This document shows positions 23,139-31,481 of a stretch of 35,487 nt of DNA, in pieces; position 1 is the stretch's first letter; each line of letters begins with the position of its first letter. Under the pieces are notes generated by a model that saw only the letters and a program-made list of their open reading frames with translations, was not told the DNA's origin and searched no databases. Source of the DNA: Candidatus Eisenbacteria bacterium (GTDB lineage Bacteria > Eisenbacteria > RBG-16-71-46). A program made the position numbers and the translations under genes. The stretch is taken from NCBI GenBank assembly GCA_035712145.1, contig DASTBI010000088.1, positions 1 through 35,487 of the forward strand. The letters are read 5' to 3'.

Positions 23139-24014
23139 ATGGAAACTCCCGCACTCGGCATCGCGCTCTGGGGCCTGGCGGTCTTCACGTTGCTGGGAGT
23201 GGTGTTTGGCTTCGCCCTGGCGGCGGCGGCGGTGCGCTTCCACGTGCCGAGCAACCCGCTGGTGGACCGCGTGCGCGACGTGCTGCCGGCAGCCAACTGC
23301 GGCGCGTGTGGATTCGCGGGATGCCAGGTCTACGCGGAGGCGGTGGTGCAGCGGCCGGAGGTCTCGCCGAGCCTGTGCGCGCCGGGGCGGCGTCCGGTCG
23401 CGGAGCGGGTCGCCTCTCTCACCCACAAGGAGGTGGGCACCGTGGCCGATCGGGTGGTCGTGCTGCGCTGCCACGGACTCACCGCCTACGCGCGCGACGA
23501 GGCCGAGTATGCCGGGATCGCCACCTGTGCCGCGGCGTCGCTGGTGTTCGCCGGACCCAAGGCGTGCAAGAACGGCTGCCTCGGGCTCGGCGACTGCGTG
23601 CGGGTGTGCCCGTTCGACGCGCTCCACCTGGGCGCCGCCGGCATCGTCGAGGTGGATGAGGTGAAGTGCACCGGCTGCGGGCTGTGCGTCCCGGCCTGCC
23701 CCAAGGACTTGCTCCAGCTCTACCCGCGCGCACACCGCATCGAGCTGGCGTGCGTCGCGCGCGACAAGCAATCGGTGGTGCGCGCCGCTTGCCTCGTGGG
23801 CTGCACGCTATGCCGCAAGTGCGTCGCGAAGTGTCCCGCCGGCGCCATCACCTGGGATGGCCGCACCATCCTGATCGATCACGAGAAGTGCCTCGCCTAC
23901 GGACCCTCGTGCGCTGAGGTGTGCGTCGATGTCTGTCCGAGCGTCATCCTGCATCGCAGGGGACAGGTCCCCCGGCCCGAGTCGGCCGCGATCGCGGTCC
24001 CCGTGGAGGTCTGA
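23139..24014 (+). CDS. rnfB: RnfB, ferredoxin-facing iron-sulfur subunit
   Basis: 291 residues. One N-terminal membrane helix (about 8-30) precedes the RnfB-specific motif NCGACGFAGC, with a fourth cysteine in SLCAPG. Four further cysteine groups follow: CKNGCLGLGDCVRVCP, CTGCGLCVPACP, CTLCRKCVAKCP and CLAYGPSC...CVDVCP. This suggests several [4Fe-4S] clusters on the cytoplasmic side, where RnfB exchanges electrons with ferredoxin. It lies 4 bases after rnfA. The next gene, korA, starts 3 bases after its stop, using a GGAGGT site inside the rnfB end, so Rnf and the 2-oxoacid oxidoreductase are almost certainly co-transcribed. Confidence 0.94.
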   Translation: METPALGIALWGLAVFTLLGVVFGFALAAAAVRFHVPSNPLVDRVRDVLPAANCGACGFAGCQVYAEAVVQRPEVSPSLCAPGRRPVAERVASLTHKEVGTVADRVVVLRCHGLTAYARDEAEYAGIATCAAASLVFAGPKACKNGCLGLGDCVRVCPFDALHLGAAGIVEVDEVKCTGCGLCVPACPKDLLQLYPRAHRIELACVARDKQSVVRAACLVGCTLCRKCVAKCPAGAITWDGRTILIDHEKCLAYGPSCAEVCVDVCPSVILHRRGQVPRPESAAIAVPVEV

Positions 24015-24017
24015 ACG

Positions 24018-25778
24018 ATGAGCAAGATGGTCGCCACACCCGCATCCGAGCCCGCCGATCCGGTGCAAGCTCGGGCCACCGACTCTCTGGTTCTCGCCAT
24101 CGTCGGCAGCGGCGGCGACGGCGTCGCCCTGCTCGGCGACATGATCCTGCGCATGGCGGCACACCGAGGACTCTACGGCGTACTGGTCCAGTCCTACGGC
24201 CCGCAGATCCGTGGCGGCGAATCGGCGGTGGTGGTCCGGATCGCCAGCGAGGAAATCCACTACGAGGGCGACGAGACCGACCTACTGTTGTGCTTCCGGC
24301 TCGCCGACCTGCGCCGCTTTCAGGGCTCGATCCGGCTCCACCCCGGCAGCATCGTGATGCTGGAGGCGTCCGACGCCTCGGACCCGCCCGAGTGGCTCGG
24401 GCGCTCGGAGCTCAAGCCCTATCGCTATCCGTTCGCAACCATCGTGGACGGCCAAGAGGTCCCGGGCGATCCCAAGAACATGCTGGGACTCGCGCTCCTG
24501 TGCCGCGCCCTCGGCTGGGGGCCCGAGCAGGCCCGGCACGCGCTCGAGAAACGGTTCGCCCACCGGCCGCAAGTGCTGGCGAGGAACCTCGCCACCTTGG
24601 ATCGCGGGTGGGCGGCCGCCGGCGTGCCCACGCTTCCCACGCTCCACGGCCACGGCGTGCCGCTCACGGTCGAGACCGGCAACGAAGCGGTGGCGCGCGG
24701 GGCGATCGCGGCCGGACTCAGGTTCTTCGCGGGCTATCCGATCACGCCTTCCTCCGAGATCATGGAAACCCTGATCGACGAGCTGCCCGCGGCCGGCGGC
24801 CGGGTGGTGCAGGCCGAGGACGAGATCGCCGCCCTCGGCATGGTCATCGGCGCCAGCTTCGCCGGTTCGCCGGCGATGACCGCCACCAGCGGCCCGGGGC
24901 TCTCGCTCATGACCGAGATGCTGGGGCTTGCGAGCATGGCGGAGATCCCGGCGGTGGTCGTGGACTGTCAGCGGGTGGGGCCGGCGACCGGCATGCCCTC
25001 GCGCACCGAGCAGAGCGACCTATACCACGCGGTCTACGGCGGGCACGGCGACTTCCCACGCGCGGTGCTGGGGGTATTCGACACCGTGCACGCGCGCGAC
25101 GTGATGTTCAAGGCGTTCCACCTCGCCGAGCGCTACCAGCTTCCGGTGCTGGTGCTGTCGGATGCCTACGTGGCCCAGCGGCGCCAGATCCGCGATCCCG
25201 TGTTGGATCGCGCCGAGCGGCCCCAGCGGCGGGTGTGGAAGCCGGGCGACATGGCGGCGCGGTTCGACGTGAGCGGGGCGCACGGGGTGGGCGCTTTCCG
25301 CATCCCAGGCACCGAGGGCGGCACGTACATGGCGGCCGGCATCGAACACACGCCCGACGGCAACCCGACGTCGGACACCCACGTCCATCACGCGATGAAC
25401 GCCAAGCGCTTCCGCAAGCTCGACGGGATCGCGGCCGAAACCGGTGACTGGTTCCTCACTCTGGGCCGCGCCGACGCTCCGCTCGGAATCATCGCCTGGG
25501 GCAGCATGTTCGGGCTGCTCCAACAGTGGGTGAGCCAGAATCCGGAGTACCGCGTGTTCCTCCCGGAGATCCTGCACCCGTTCCCTCTCGCGGGGCTCGC
25601 GGCCTGGCGGCGGGGCCTCGCGAAGACCTGGACGCTGGAGCTGAGCTTCCAGCGCCAGTTCCACCGCTACCTGGCGAGCCTCACGGATCTCGCCGGAGTG
25701 GTCCCGATTGCACGCAGCGGCGGGCTGCCGCTCTCAACCGCGGAGCTCTCCCACATGCTCACGGAGGCGTCGTCATGA
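24018..25778 (+). CDS. korA: 2-oxoacid:ferredoxin oxidoreductase, fused gamma-alpha subunit (KorA type)
   Basis: 586 residues. Residues about 22-190 are a gamma domain with the glycine motif VGSGGDGVALLG and the YGPQIRGGESAVVVRI segment. Residues about 215-560 are the alpha domain: FAGYPITPSSEIMETL, QAEDEIAALGMVIGASFAG, SGPGLSLMTEM and QRVGPATGMPSRTEQSDL. Gamma-alpha fusions of this length with a separate small beta subunit are typical of two-subunit 2-oxoglutarate oxidoreductases (KorAB). They carry out 2-oxoacid + CoA + oxidised ferredoxin = acyl-CoA + CO2 + reduced ferredoxin. Exact substrate (2-oxoglutarate, pyruvate or branched 2-oxoacids) cannot be fixed by eye. korB overlaps the stop (ATGA). 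The chain has no ferredoxin domain, so it needs an external ferredoxin such as the one at 16886-17092. Confidence 0.92.
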   Translation: MSKMVATPASEPADPVQARATDSLVLAIVGSGGDGVALLGDMILRMAAHRGLYGVLVQSYGPQIRGGESAVVVRIASEEIHYEGDETDLLLCFRLADLRRFQGSIRLHPGSIVMLEASDASDPPEWLGRSELKPYRYPFATIVDGQEVPGDPKNMLGLALLCRALGWGPEQARHALEKRFAHRPQVLARNLATLDRGWAAAGVPTLPTLHGHGVPLTVETGNEAVARGAIAAGLRFFAGYPITPSSEIMETLIDELPAAGGRVVQAEDEIAALGMVIGASFAGSPAMTATSGPGLSLMTEMLGLASMAEIPAVVVDCQRVGPATGMPSRTEQSDLYHAVYGGHGDFPRAVLGVFDTVHARDVMFKAFHLAERYQLPVLVLSDAYVAQRRQIRDPVLDRAERPQRRVWKPGDMAARFDVSGAHGVGAFRIPGTEGGTYMAAGIEHTPDGNPTSDTHVHHAMNAKRFRKLDGIAAETGDWFLTLGRADAPLGIIAWGSMFGLLQQWVSQNPEYRVFLPEILHPFPLAGLAAWRRGLAKTWTLELSFQRQFHRYLASLTDLAGVVPIARSGGLPLSTAELSHMLTEASS

Positions 25779-26614
25779 AAGCCAAAGACTACCGCACCAC
25801 CCTGGAGCCCGTGTGGTGCACGGGCTGCGGCGACTTCGGCATGCTCAAGGCCCTCACCCAGGCCCTGAGCGATCTCGAGGTGCCGGTCGAGAAGCTCGCG
25901 GTGGTCTCGGGCATCGGCTGCTCGAGCCGGCTGCCCGGCTACATTCGCTCCTACGCGTTCAACTCGGTCCATGGCCGGGCGCTCCCGATCGCCACCGGCG
26001 TCAAGCTCGCACGCCCCGAGATGACGACGGTGGTGGTAGGCGGCGACGGCGACGGCTTCAGCATCGGGCTCGGCCACATCCCGCATTGCGTCCGGCGCGA
26101 TGTGGACCTCACCTACGCAGTGCTCGACAACGGCATCTACGGGCTCACCAAGGGTCAGGCGTCCCCGACCACCGATCCGGATCTCAAGCGCGAGCTGGGG
26201 CTCGCCGGCGCCACCGAGCGACCGCTCAATCCGGTGCTCATGCTGCTCGGCTCAGGCTGCGGATTCGTCGCCCGCACCCACGCCGGAAACCTCCCGCACC
26301 TGCGCGCGATGCTGCGCGCGGCGATCGAGTATCCGGGGTTTGCGTTCGTGCACGTGCTGGCGGCCTGCATCACCTACCAGCCCAACTCGTACGCCGAGTC
26401 GCTGTGGAAGCGCTGCTCGATGGTCCCCGACGACCATGATCCCACGAGCTTCGGGAAGGCGATCGAGCTGGCGCGTGCCGAACGCTTCATGCTCGGGGTA
26501 CTCTACCGGCGCCCGCCCGAGGAGAAGCCCGCGACCGCGGGTCCCGAAGGCGAGCACAGCGCGGGGATCTGGCCACCCGTCGCGGCGGCCTCGGAGTCCG
26601 TGTTCCCGGTCTGA
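25775..26614 (+). CDS. korB: 2-oxoacid:ferredoxin oxidoreductase beta subunit (KorB type)
   Basis: 279 residues; ATG at 25775 overlaps the korA stop. The beta-subunit pattern is complete. WCTGCGDFGMLK gives two cysteines of the [4Fe-4S] site. GIGCSSRLPGY and the thiamine-pyrophosphate motif GGDGDGFSIGLGH with LDNGIYGLTKGQASPT follow. ITYQPNSYAESLWKR supplies late conserved residues. This subunit holds thiamine diphosphate and one [4Fe-4S] cluster, where the 2-oxoacid is decarboxylated and electrons pass to ferredoxin. It is placed between the Rnf genes and a cytochrome c/b fusion, which suggests the ferredoxin it uses is the substrate or product of Rnf. Confidence 0.93.
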   Translation: MKAKDYRTTLEPVWCTGCGDFGMLKALTQALSDLEVPVEKLAVVSGIGCSSRLPGYIRSYAFNSVHGRALPIATGVKLARPEMTTVVVGGDGDGFSIGLGHIPHCVRRDVDLTYAVLDNGIYGLTKGQASPTTDPDLKRELGLAGATERPLNPVLMLLGSGCGFVARTHAGNLPHLRAMLRAAIEYPGFAFVHVLAACITYQPNSYAESLWKRCSMVPDDHDPTSFGKAIELARAERFMLGVLYRRPPEEKPATAGPEGEHSAGIWPPVAAASESVFPV

Positions 26615-26637
26615 TCAGGGAGCCTGAGAGGCATGAC

Positions 26638-28824
26638 ATGAGATCGGCGCGGTGGTGGCGGCCGGTGGACGTGCCGGCCAGCGCGGCATGGCTCACGCTG
26701 GCCGCAGTCGTGTTCGGCATGGAGGCGGTGCCCGCGCGCGGCGCCCCGGTTGCCAACGACGACTGCATGGTCTGCCACTCGCAGCCGGACCTGGAGCGCA
26801 GCACGCCGCGGCGCGGCGGCTCGCTCTTCGTCGACCCGAAGGTCCTCGCGTCCTCGCCCCACGCGGGCCTCTCCTGCGCCTCCTGCCACGCCGGGATCGG
26901 AGAGATCCCGCACGCCTCGCGGCTGCCGAAGGTGCAGTGCGTCTCCTGTCACGCGGACGAGGCGCACGCCGTGGCCGCGAGTGCGCATCGGGCCACGGCG
27001 CGCCAGGGCGGCGCGCGGCCGAAGCACCCAGCCGGAGCATCGTGCACCGGCTGCCATGGGACGCACGCGATCAAGCCGGCCGCGCGCATGGGACCCGAGG
27101 CGTGCGTCGCGTGTCACGCGACGGTGGTGACGGCCTACCAGGGGAGTGTCCACGGTGTGGCGCTCGCGAAGGGCGACCCCGAGGCCTCCCGGTGCCGCGA
27201 CTGCCACGGCCCGACGCACGCGGCGCTCTCGCATCTCGATCCCGCGTCCGCGGTGAGCCGCGCGAGGCTGGCCGAGACCTGCGCCCGCTGCCACGCGGAC
27301 AAGGAACTGACAACCCGCCGCAAGATCACGATACCGGCCGCCTATACCCTATATAAGGAGAGCGTCCACGGGCAGTCGAAGGACCCGAGGGCCGCCACCT
27401 GCAACGACTGCCACGAAAGCCACGACCTCAGGCGCGCCACCGACCCGACCTCCTCGATTCACAAGGCAAACATCCCGGCGACGTGCGGCCGCTGTCATGC
27501 TCAGGAATCCGCCGACTACCGCGAGAGCGTGCACGGCACTGCCCTGGCGCGAGGCGTGTCGCGATCGCCGGCCTGCACCGACTGCCACGGCGAGCACAGG
27601 ATCCGGGGACCCCGCGAGCCCGGCTCACCGGTGGCGGTTGCCGGAGTGACCGCCACGTGCTCCCATTGCCACGAAGCCACGGGGATCCGCGAGACCTACG
27701 GGCTCCCGGCAGGCAGACTCAGCACTTACCAGGACAGCTACCACGGGCTGGCCGCGCGTGGCGGCTCGCCAGCGGTCGCCAACTGCGCCTCGTGCCACGG
27801 CTATCACCGCATCCTGCCCTCGAGCGACCCTCGCTCGGCGGTCGCTCCCGCCAACCTCCCCGCGACCTGTGGCAAGTGCCATCCCGGTGCGGGCGAGCGG
27901 TTCGCGGCGGGCGCGGTGCACGAACCGATGGCGAGCCCCAGCCGGCCGCTGCTCCACTGGGTGCGGATCGCCTACCTCGCGCTGATCGCGCTCACGATCG
28001 GCGGCATGGCCCTCCACAACGGGCTCGACTTCGCGGCCAAGCTGCGCCGGCGCCTGCGCGAGCACCTGGGCGTTGTCGCCCGGCACGCCGAGGCGATTCA
28101 ACGCTGGCACGTACGCCTGACGCTCTCCGAGCGAATCCAGCACGTGGCGCTCGCGGTGAGCTTCTTCACGCTCGTCTATACCGGGTTCGCGCTCAAGTTC
28201 CCGGAGAGCTGGCCGTTTGCCTGGCTCGCGCGCCTCGAGGGCGGCCATGCGTGGCGCAGCAGCATCCATCGCGCGGCGGCGCTGGTGATGGTCGCAGTCG
28301 CGCTGTTCCACGTGGCCTACTTGTTCGGCCGCCGTGGGCGCGCGATGCTCGCCGCCATGGCGCCACGCCCGCAGGATGCCCGGGACGCGGTCGCCAACCT
28401 GCTCCACCTGGCTGGCCTGCGCGCCACGCCGCCCAAGTTCGAGCACTTCGGCTACATCGAAAAGGCCGAGTACTGGGCCCTGGTCTGGGGCACGGCAGTG
28501 ATGACCGTGACCGGCGTGGTGCTGTGGTTCGAGAACCAGTCGCTCCAGTGGCTCAACAAGTGGGTGCTCGATCTCGCCACGATCGTCCACTACTACGAGG
28601 CCTGGCTCGCTTTTCTCGCCATCATGGTCTGGCACGTCTATCAGACGGTCCTCAACCCCGACGTCTATCCGATGAACTGGACCTGGATCACCGGCCGGAT
28701 CTCGGACGACATGCTCCGGCACGAGCACGGCGCCGAGTGGGAGCGGCTACAGGCGGAGGAGGCAGCGGCGGCGGAGCGGGCGGCGCAGGACGCCCCGGAG
28801 GGGGAGAAACCGACCGGGGACTAG
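26638..28824 (+). CDS. 13-haem c-type cytochrome fused to a C-terminal cytochrome b domain
   Basis: 728 residues; ATG at 26638 with GAGAGG upstream. A signal/anchor (about residues 14-33) precedes thirteen CXXCH motifs (CMVCH to CGKCH, residues about 43-415). The C-terminal half (about 440-690) has five or six membrane helices with histidines placed as in dihaem FdnI/HydC/b561-type proteins: RIQHVALAV, SIHRAAAL, ALFHVAY, IVHYYEAWLAF, MVWHVYQTV. The tail is charged, with a Glu/Ala-rich end. It is a paralogue of the 19-haem fusion at the far end of the opposite operon: the segment around haems 1-3 (SSPHAGLSCASCH) and the CHxxHxILPxxDPxS element are shared. By analogy with Geobacter CbcL it likely exchanges electrons between quinone and periplasmic carriers. 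It closes the Rnf-KorAB operon. Confidence 0.9.
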   Translation: MRSARWWRPVDVPASAAWLTLAAVVFGMEAVPARGAPVANDDCMVCHSQPDLERSTPRRGGSLFVDPKVLASSPHAGLSCASCHAGIGEIPHASRLPKVQCVSCHADEAHAVAASAHRATARQGGARPKHPAGASCTGCHGTHAIKPAARMGPEACVACHATVVTAYQGSVHGVALAKGDPEASRCRDCHGPTHAALSHLDPASAVSRARLAETCARCHADKELTTRRKITIPAAYTLYKESVHGQSKDPRAATCNDCHESHDLRRATDPTSSIHKANIPATCGRCHAQESADYRESVHGTALARGVSRSPACTDCHGEHRIRGPREPGSPVAVAGVTATCSHCHEATGIRETYGLPAGRLSTYQDSYHGLAARGGSPAVANCASCHGYHRILPSSDPRSAVAPANLPATCGKCHPGAGERFAAGAVHEPMASPSRPLLHWVRIAYLALIALTIGGMALHNGLDFAAKLRRRLREHLGVVARHAEAIQRWHVRLTLSERIQHVALAVSFFTLVYTGFALKFPESWPFAWLARLEGGHAWRSSIHRAAALVMVAVALFHVAYLFGRRGRAMLAAMAPRPQDARDAVANLLHLAGLRATPPKFEHFGYIEKAEYWALVWGTAVMTVTGVVLWFENQSLQWLNKWVLDLATIVHYYEAWLAFLAIMVWHVYQTVLNPDVYPMNWTWITGRISDDMLRHEHGAEWERLQAEEAAAAERAAQDAPEGEKPTGD

Positions 28825-28902
28825 GCCGTGTCGCCGACCTCGGCGCGGCACTCGGCCGATGGCGCGCTCAACCCCGATCTGCCGCTGGCGTGAGCGGGGA
28901 TC

Positions 28903-29359
28903 TCAGCCCTCGGCCTCGATGGCCTTCATCCCGCGTCCCACTGTTGCCATGTCGTCGTCCGACAGCATGACTCTGCGTGTAGACCCGTCGCGGGATGGCG
29001 AGGCGCAGGAGCTCCAGCGGTGCCTGGCGCTCGCACGCCGCGGATTCCGCCCTGATCGTAGAAGGCGCACGCCAGCGCCTGAGCGGGGAACTGTCGGGGC
29101 GGGATGTGCGGCAGGAATGCTCCGGCGTCGATCTACACGGCATGTCCCCCCGGCGGCCGGACGATCGGGAAGCCGGCCCCCATCAGCCCCTCTCCCAGGT
29201 AGCGGATGGAAGCGATGCGGTACTTCAGATAATCCTCGTCCACGACCTCCCGGAGCCCCACGGCGATCGCCTCGAGGTCCCGGCCGGCGAGACCGCCATA
29301 AGTGGGAAATCCCTCGGTCAGGATCAGCAGATGCGGAGTGGCTCGATGATGGTCTTCAT
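28903..29359 (-). pseudogene. Decayed tryptophanase / beta-eliminating lyase remnant
   Basis: Pieces of the tryptophanase family are readable in several frames on the minus strand. The N-terminal start [10 protein letters not shown] begins at 29359. Then, with nearly all of the catalytic core missing, come [33 protein letters not shown] and [29 protein letters not shown] follows after an in-frame stop. After another gap and frame change comes [18 protein letters not shown]. Intact enzymes are about 460 residues; barely 150 codons remain, with at least four lesions. The PLP-lysine region lies in the deleted part, so the product cannot be active. It sits just beyond the end of the electron-transfer block and may mark an old rearrangement boundary. 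Confidence 0.8.
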
Positions 29360-29663
29360 GTCGTGACGCCGGCGCCGCGCCGCGCGCCCAAGGCGGCACT
29401 GGCTCTCACGCAATCTCCATTGCCCCGTCGGGATTCAGGACGACGCACTCTCCAACCTGTTGCCCCTTGAGTGAGCCGGTTCAGCCCAACGCGTGCAGGG
29501 ACGCACAGGATCGGGCGTTCTTCTGTCAAGCTGACAGAGGCCCGCTGTCTGGATGGCATGAGAGCCGGCCTGCACTGTGGCCGGATGCGGAATCAGCCGC
29601 GTGGAGTTGCATGTACCGGCGAAGGCCGTCGTTCAGCGCCTCGCGCAGGCCGGAAGCGCCGCG
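29360..29663. other. Non-coding stretch, nothing recognised
   Basis: About 300 bases lie between the tryptophanase remnant and the end of the next minus-strand gene. Short open frames on the plus strand give Arg/Ser-rich random-looking translations. I see no RNA gene, repeat or promoter that I can defend. Confidence 0.5.
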
Positions 29664-30290
29664 CTACTTCTTCCGGAGCGACGCGAGCAGCCCGTCGAAT
29701 TCCTTGGCCGCTGGAGCGGTGCTGCTCGTGGGCCCGGTGAGCTTGAAGAAGAGAGACCCTCGAGGTCCCTCAACGACAGCACCGAGCAGGGTCCAGCCGG
29801 AGGTCGGCCCCGCGGAGCCGTGGGCCGGGTCCGCATGGGCCTGGTAGGTCCCGGTCAACTCGACCTGGGAAACCTTGAGGTGTCGGACTTCGAAGTTGCG
29901 CCGAACGGGTTGCTGCGGCGCCTTGAACTCGCCGATCCAACGCTCGACATTGGCATCCGTTTCACCCCCCTGCCCCGGCCCGAAGTAGTAGACGACGCAC
30001 CTCGCGGCCTCGCCCCCGGACGCGGGAGCCGGGATGACGTAGGTGGCGAGACGCATCCCGGTGGCCTCCTCTTCAACCCAACGCTTGGGCGTCTGCCACA
30101 CGACCCCGGGATCCTGCTCCGGGGCTGCGGACTCCATGCCCCCCGGCATCTCTTCGCCGCCTGGTGCGGCGTTCGCGTCCCCGCCTGCCACCGTCGATGG
30201 TTTCTCTTTCGTCGTGCTCCGATTCCAGGCCAGAACGGCCAGCACGGCGATGAAGATCACAATCACGGATGTGAGGAGGCGCAGTCGCAT
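29664..30290 (-). CDS. Membrane-anchored periplasmic protein of unknown function
   Basis: 208 residues from the ATG at 30290 (GGAG about 10 bases upstream); an apparent extension to 30581 is shadow sequence overlapping the divergent gene. One N-terminal membrane helix (about residues 5-20) is followed by a low-complexity linker (about 25-60). A compact domain then contains VWQTPKRWVEE, MRLATYVIP, CVVYYFGPGQGG, NVERWIGEF and a C-terminal FDGLLASLRKK. The W-x-x-P-x-x-W opening and the 'YYFGPGQGG..N..RW' core recur in uncharacterised secreted proteins of Planctomycetes and Acidobacteria, as far as I recall; I cannot name a function. It has one cysteine in the mature domain and no haem motif. It is divergent from the dihaem cytochrome gene, with 256 bases between the starts. 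Confidence 0.7.
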   Translation of the reverse strand: MRLRLLTSVIVIFIAVLAVLAWNRSTTKEKPSTVAGGDANAAPGGEEMPGGMESAAPEQDPGVVWQTPKRWVEEEATGMRLATYVIPAPASGGEAARCVVYYFGPGQGGETDANVERWIGEFKAPQQPVRRNFEVRHLKVSQVELTGTYQAHADPAHGSAGPTSGWTLLGAVVEGPRGSLFFKLTGPTSSTAPAAKEFDGLLASLRKK

Positions 30291-30546
30291 CGTGAGTTCG
30301 CTCCGCTTCGACGAGGCAAGCCGGGGGCCCCGCTTCGCCAACACCGATGGTGAGGCAGACCGGAACAACCAGCATGAGGTGATACCAGCCGTGCGCCCAG
30401 GAACGCAAGTCGTTCGGTCGCCCGCATGTCTCGTCACCCGGTGGACGGCGCGCGGTGTCGCGGCTATCGTCCACCGAAATCGTTCCTCGCCGGAGCATCG
30501 GCACCGTCTCTGATGATGGTTCGCTGAGAGAAAGGACCCGAATCCA

Positions 30547-31344
30547 ATGAACCAGCCGCAGAGAGTTCGGATCGGCGTCATGAGCTTGATGCTGGTGTTT
30601 GTTCTGGCGTTGGCGGGCTCATGCCAGAGGAAGCCCGCGGAAGGACCCCCGGCCGCTGGTTCAGCCGCGGACAGCGCCCAACAGGCACGACTCGCGGCGG
30701 GCCAGACGGCCTATCTCGCCAACTGCGCGATGTGCCACGGGGTGTGGGGTCTGGGTGATGGACCGCTCGCCGCGCAACTCCAGAAGGAGTCCGGGGTCAA
30801 ACCGGCACATCTCAACGACCTCACGCACCTGGAGTCGATGGGACGCGCAGGGGTGATCACCGTGATCGAACAGGGCGGCGCTCACACCGGCCGCTCGAAC
30901 CTGATGCCACCGTGGGGGGAGCGTCTTTCAACCGAGGAGATCGAGAAGATCGCCGACTTCGTGTTGGCCTTGCCCGATCTTCACCCGAAGATCCCGCCCA
31001 AGACGTTGGCCAAGTACCTCCAGGCGCCGCCTGGAGCGACGGCCGAAGGCCGCACGCTCTATGTGACCATGTGCACGGCGTGCCATGGGCCTTCCGGCAA
31101 GGGGGACGGCCCGTACGCAGACACCATGCTCGTGCGCAACAAGCTTCGGCCGCGCGATCTCACCGATAGTCTCTATTTCAGCGGCAAGACCGACCGCGAG
31201 CTGTTCGCCACGATCTCCCTCGGCGGGGGCTACTTCCACAAGTCGCCCTTCATGCCCATCTGGAGCGTGTCCCTGACACCGGACCAGATCAAGGACCTGG
31301 TCAGCTACATCCGGGCACTGTCGCGGACCACTCCCCAACCATGA
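30547..31344 (+). CDS. Dihaem cytochrome c lipoprotein
   Basis: 265 residues; ATG at 30547 with GAGAAAGGA upstream. The signal peptide ends in a lipobox-like LAGSC (C26), so the protein is probably lipidated. Two class I cytochrome c domains follow. The first has CAMCHGVWGLGDGPLA, with a candidate Met ligand in NLMPPW. The second has CTACHGPSGKGDGPYA, with a candidate Met in SPFMPIW. Each ends in a conserved-looking helix (LSTEEIEKIADFVLAL and LTPDQIKDLVSYIRAL). Such proteins carry electrons between quinol oxidases, reductases or photosynthetic complexes, and their Met ligands give higher potentials than the bis-His multihaem wires elsewhere in this window. Separate transcription unit. Confidence 0.9.
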   Translation: MNQPQRVRIGVMSLMLVFVLALAGSCQRKPAEGPPAAGSAADSAQQARLAAGQTAYLANCAMCHGVWGLGDGPLAAQLQKESGVKPAHLNDLTHLESMGRAGVITVIEQGGAHTGRSNLMPPWGERLSTEEIEKIADFVLALPDLHPKIPPKTLAKYLQAPPGATAEGRTLYVTMCTACHGPSGKGDGPYADTMLVRNKLRPRDLTDSLYFSGKTDRELFATISLGGGYFHKSPFMPIWSVSLTPDQIKDLVSYIRALSRTTPQP

Positions 31345-31481
31345 ACAACTTCTGATCGGCCTTCAGGAGTGGACCTCGAGCGGGGCGCACCTACCAGCCT
31401 CCGCCCCAGACGCCCGACGCGAGCTGCGACCACCACCTTCACCCAAGCCGCCCGATGGCGAAGCCGCTCCGCTACGGGCGC

